A stretch of DNA of 6,049 bases from Candidatus Methylomirabilota bacterium. GTDB taxonomy: Bacteria; Methylomirabilota; Methylomirabilia; Methylomirabilales; Methylomirabilaceae. Within the stretch, counting starts at the first letter, position 1. Every line of letters starts with the position of its first letter. The stretch lies in assembly GCA_016200385.1 (NCBI GenBank), contig JACQEV010000156.1, positions 1 to 6,049 of the forward strand, given 5' to 3'. The notes under the pieces were generated by a model. That model ran no database searches and had not been told where the DNA came from. It saw only the letters and a list, made by a program, of their open reading frames with translations. Below, in pieces: positions 4,316-6,049 of the stretch. The position numbers and the translations under genes were made by a program.

Positions 4316-6007
4316 CTAAGGGGTGTCCGCTTGCCCGGAGGATTTCGGACTCCCACGCAGCGATGGACTGCCTTCTCCTGCTAACGCCTCCCTCCTCACC
4401 CGCAGGACGATGGTTGTGGGGGAAGTGGGACTGGTATAGAGGGGTTCAAACATCTCCTGATGAGAATCGATGGCCTTGACCAAGGCCGGAGGTCGCTGGA
4501 CCGTCCGACCGGTGCTGAAATGATCCAGGATGACGAAGGTGACGTGGTACTTCTCGATCAGGTCGATGACCTGCTCGGGCGCCCCGAAAATGTCAACCCG
4601 TACAGTCTTTCGATTGGTCAAGAGATGGAGCGAATAAGGTTTTCTCGCGAGGATGACGCTGTCACTGGGAGAGTGTTCCCTGAGCCATTCCCCCGCCTCA
4701 AGGTAACTCGTCCAGTAATGATGGTGATGCCGGTGGACTGCCTTCAGTTCGTAGTCCCGTCCTAACGCGAGAAGCGCGAGAAAGCACGCGGTCCCAGCTA
4801 ACCACGGGTCCGCGGCTCCAGCCATCGTCCTGGGAAGGCGTCTTCCAGACAGTCGCCACATGCGACGCGCCACCTCTCCCATCCCGGTGAACAGAAACCA
4901 GAGCAGAAATGGGACAATCGGGGCAAAGTATCGCTCGTATGCAAAGAGCGGGGGCCTAACAGCAAGAATGCCAAGATAGCCAATGACATATAGCGGTGGC
5001 AGGCCGCGTTTCGCCGCTTCCTGGCCCCAGCCGATGAGAATCAGAAGGATGAGAGGGATGGTGACGAGCATTACAGCCACTTTTGGGAACGCCGCTGGAA
5101 CCACTCTGGGGATGGGAAAGAGAGCTGGGGACAGGTGGGAGAGCCCGTAGACTTTAAGATTCGCAAGGACCCGGCTCGGGAGATCTGTCCACTTCAGGCT
5201 CCCGAACTCCGGCGCTACAGGGCTGAGCTTCGTCGTCTCCTCCACATAGAACGACCCGAACACCCCCGCCCCCAGGAGGTGCAGGGCCAGCAGGACCCCC
5301 AGGTAGAGCCCCGCCACCAGCAGCGCCGGCCGGTAGCGCTTCCGCGCGAGGTACCAGAGGACCGCCCCGCCGAACAGGGCGACGCCGATCGAGCGAATCG
5401 TTGTGGCCGCGACCGCCAGGATGGCGCCTCCTGCAATGCCCCGCCTTCGCCTCGCCTCGCTCTGCTCCTCCGCCCACTCCAGGCAGAGCATGGTCAGGAG
5501 CGAGATGAGGAGGTAGAGGACCTCCGACATGACCTGGTGCGAGAAGGGCAGAAGGAGGGAGTTCAAGAGGGCGAGAAGCGTCACGGCGAGAGCCGAGGGC
5601 GGTGGCAGGTGTCGCATCAGCAGGAGGTAGAGGACCGGCATCGCGAGGGCATAGAGGGCGACGTTCAGCGCCTTCATCGCCAGCATATTGCCAGGGGCGA
5701 GCCGCTCGATACCGGCGAGCAGGAGGGGGAAGCCGAACGGAAGCCTGTCTGAACGGCGGCTGTCGGGTTGGTTGATGAGCTGCATCCAGCGGCCCTGGGC
5801 GATGGAGCGGGCGAGGATGATGTACTCGGCACAGTCGTCGCATTGCTCCATGACAGGGTTGAAGTCCCACATGGCCACAAGCAGACTGAGCCCCATGATC
5901 GCGGCGAGGACCACCGGCTGCTGCGTGACGAGCCAAGACTTCCCCGCAGGGTGGGGGCTGACCACATCATCTCCCAGGCCCAGCTCGCGCCTGTCACTTG
6001 CGGTCAT
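4316..6007 (-). CDS. Polytopic membrane glycosyltransferase, GT-C / PMT-ArnT-like
   Basis: This complete 563-residue protein has about ten hydrophobic segments between residues 31 and 416 (first about 31-48, last about 401-416), then a soluble tail. The first external loop holds DDCAEYIILARSIAQG (57-72), in the position where PMT/ArnT-type enzymes carry their catalytic acidic residue; Asp58 and Glu61 are candidates. FGFPLLLAG (91-99) matches the family's usual PGYPLLLA before the next helix, and ERYFAPIVPF (358-367) the later RYxxPxxPF element. The tail (about 432-540), with AGEWLREHSPSDSVILARKP, resembles the extracytoplasmic domain of this superfamily. Such enzymes move a sugar from a polyprenyl-phosphate carrier to an acceptor outside the membrane; donor and acceptor are unknown here. 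HRHHHH (425-430) lies just after the last helix. The last 20 residues are low-complexity. ATG6007 has GAGAGGGG 7 nt upstream. It converges on the exported-protein genes, so it is a separate transcription unit. Confidence 0.8.
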   Translation of the reverse strand: MTASDRRELGLGDDVVSPHPAGKSWLVTQQPVVLAAIMGLSLLVAMWDFNPVMEQCDDCAEYIILARSIAQGRWMQLINQPDSRRSDRLPFGFPLLLAGIERLAPGNMLAMKALNVALYALAMPVLYLLLMRHLPPPSALAVTLLALLNSLLLPFSHQVMSEVLYLLISLLTMLCLEWAEEQSEARRRRGIAGGAILAVAATTIRSIGVALFGGAVLWYLARKRYRPALLVAGLYLGVLLALHLLGAGVFGSFYVEETTKLSPVAPEFGSLKWTDLPSRVLANLKVYGLSHLSPALFPIPRVVPAAFPKVAVMLVTIPLILLILIGWGQEAAKRGLPPLYVIGYLGILAVRPPLFAYERYFAPIVPFLLWFLFTGMGEVARRMWRLSGRRLPRTMAGAADPWLAGTACFLALLALGRDYELKAVHRHHHHYWTSYLEAGEWLREHSPSDSVILARKPYSLHLLTNRKTVRVDIFGAPEQVIDLIEKYHVTFVILDHFSTGRTVQRPPALVKAIDSHQEMFEPLYTSPTSPTTIVLRVRREALAGEGSPSLRGSPKSSGQADTP

Positions 6008-6049
6008 ACGACGACCCCTCTCAGCGTCCTAAGCGAGGCCCGCCCCGCA
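6008..6049 (-). promoter_or_regulatory. Leader and ribosome binding site of the GT-C gene
   Basis: Only 42 nt upstream of ATG6007 are visible. On the minus strand GAGAGGGG (6022-6015) lies 7 nt before the ATG and decides the start. No -35/-10 pair is seen in the rest, so the promoter or an upstream operon partner would be outside the window. Confidence 0.6.

Noticed and set aside
5135..5752. Plus-strand 205-codon frame opposite the GT-C gene
   Set aside because: The peptide is dominated by Arg, Glu, Gln and Pro, the usual antisense of a Leu/Ala/Gly-rich membrane protein. The sense frame has family motifs and a proper start.
5154..5936. Minus-strand 260-codon frame overlapping the GT-C gene in another reading frame
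   Set aside because: This out-of-frame shadow is rich in Arg, Pro, Gly and His and has no membrane segments or motifs.
1..6049. CRISPR array, tRNA, transposase or integrase remnants
   Set aside because: I saw no regularly spaced repeats, no cloverleaf-like tRNA sequence and no transposase or integrase motif on either strand. The only large repeat is the SGNH gene duplication.

Overview
The window is bacterial DNA of moderately high GC, estimated by eye at roughly 60%. It has Shine-Dalgarno-led genes, secreted and membrane proteins, and no tRNA, rRNA, CRISPR, transposase or phage gene. Gene style (short secreted beta-rich proteins, SGNH proteins and PMT-like GT-C glycosyltransferases) would suit an uncultured soil or groundwater lineage such as NC10/Methylomirabilota, Rokubacteria or a deltaproteobacterium-like group. 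That placement is a low-confidence inference; nothing here is a phylogenetic marker.

Layout. Positions 1-1957 hold two tandem, paralogous SGNH/GDSL-fold proteins on the minus strand: a complete 377-aa copy (824-1957) and a downstream copy whose C-terminus lies beyond the left edge (1-668, open). Their middle blocks are about 84% identical by hand count, including a 48-bp stretch with no differences at all. Positions 1958-2401 are a 444-bp divergent intergenic region with a promoter candidate for each direction and several inverted repeats. Positions 2402-3978 hold two plus-strand genes for exported, beta-rich proteins of unknown function (282 and 141 aa), separated by a 302-bp gap with its own promoter candidate. 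That gap also holds a strong stem-loop placed at the predicted 5' end of the second transcript. After a 337-bp convergent gap, 4316-6007 (minus) encodes a complete 563-aa polytopic membrane protein that looks like a GT-C (PMT/ArnT-type) glycosyltransferase.

How the genes may work together. The set is two membrane-anchored SGNH proteins of the kind often found near exopolysaccharide loci, two exported beta-sandwich-like proteins, and a lipid-linked-sugar glycosyltransferase. This fits an envelope or surface-glycan function, but the strands and promoters show it is not one operon: there are at least three transcription units plus the convergent GT-C gene. The sequence motifs and the repeat structure are seen directly. 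The family calls rest on recognised motifs. The joint role is inference. No clearly new multi-gene system is visible; the most distinctive features are the mosaic SGNH duplication, a shared beta-module in the two exported proteins, and several unusually well-placed palindromes and hairpins.
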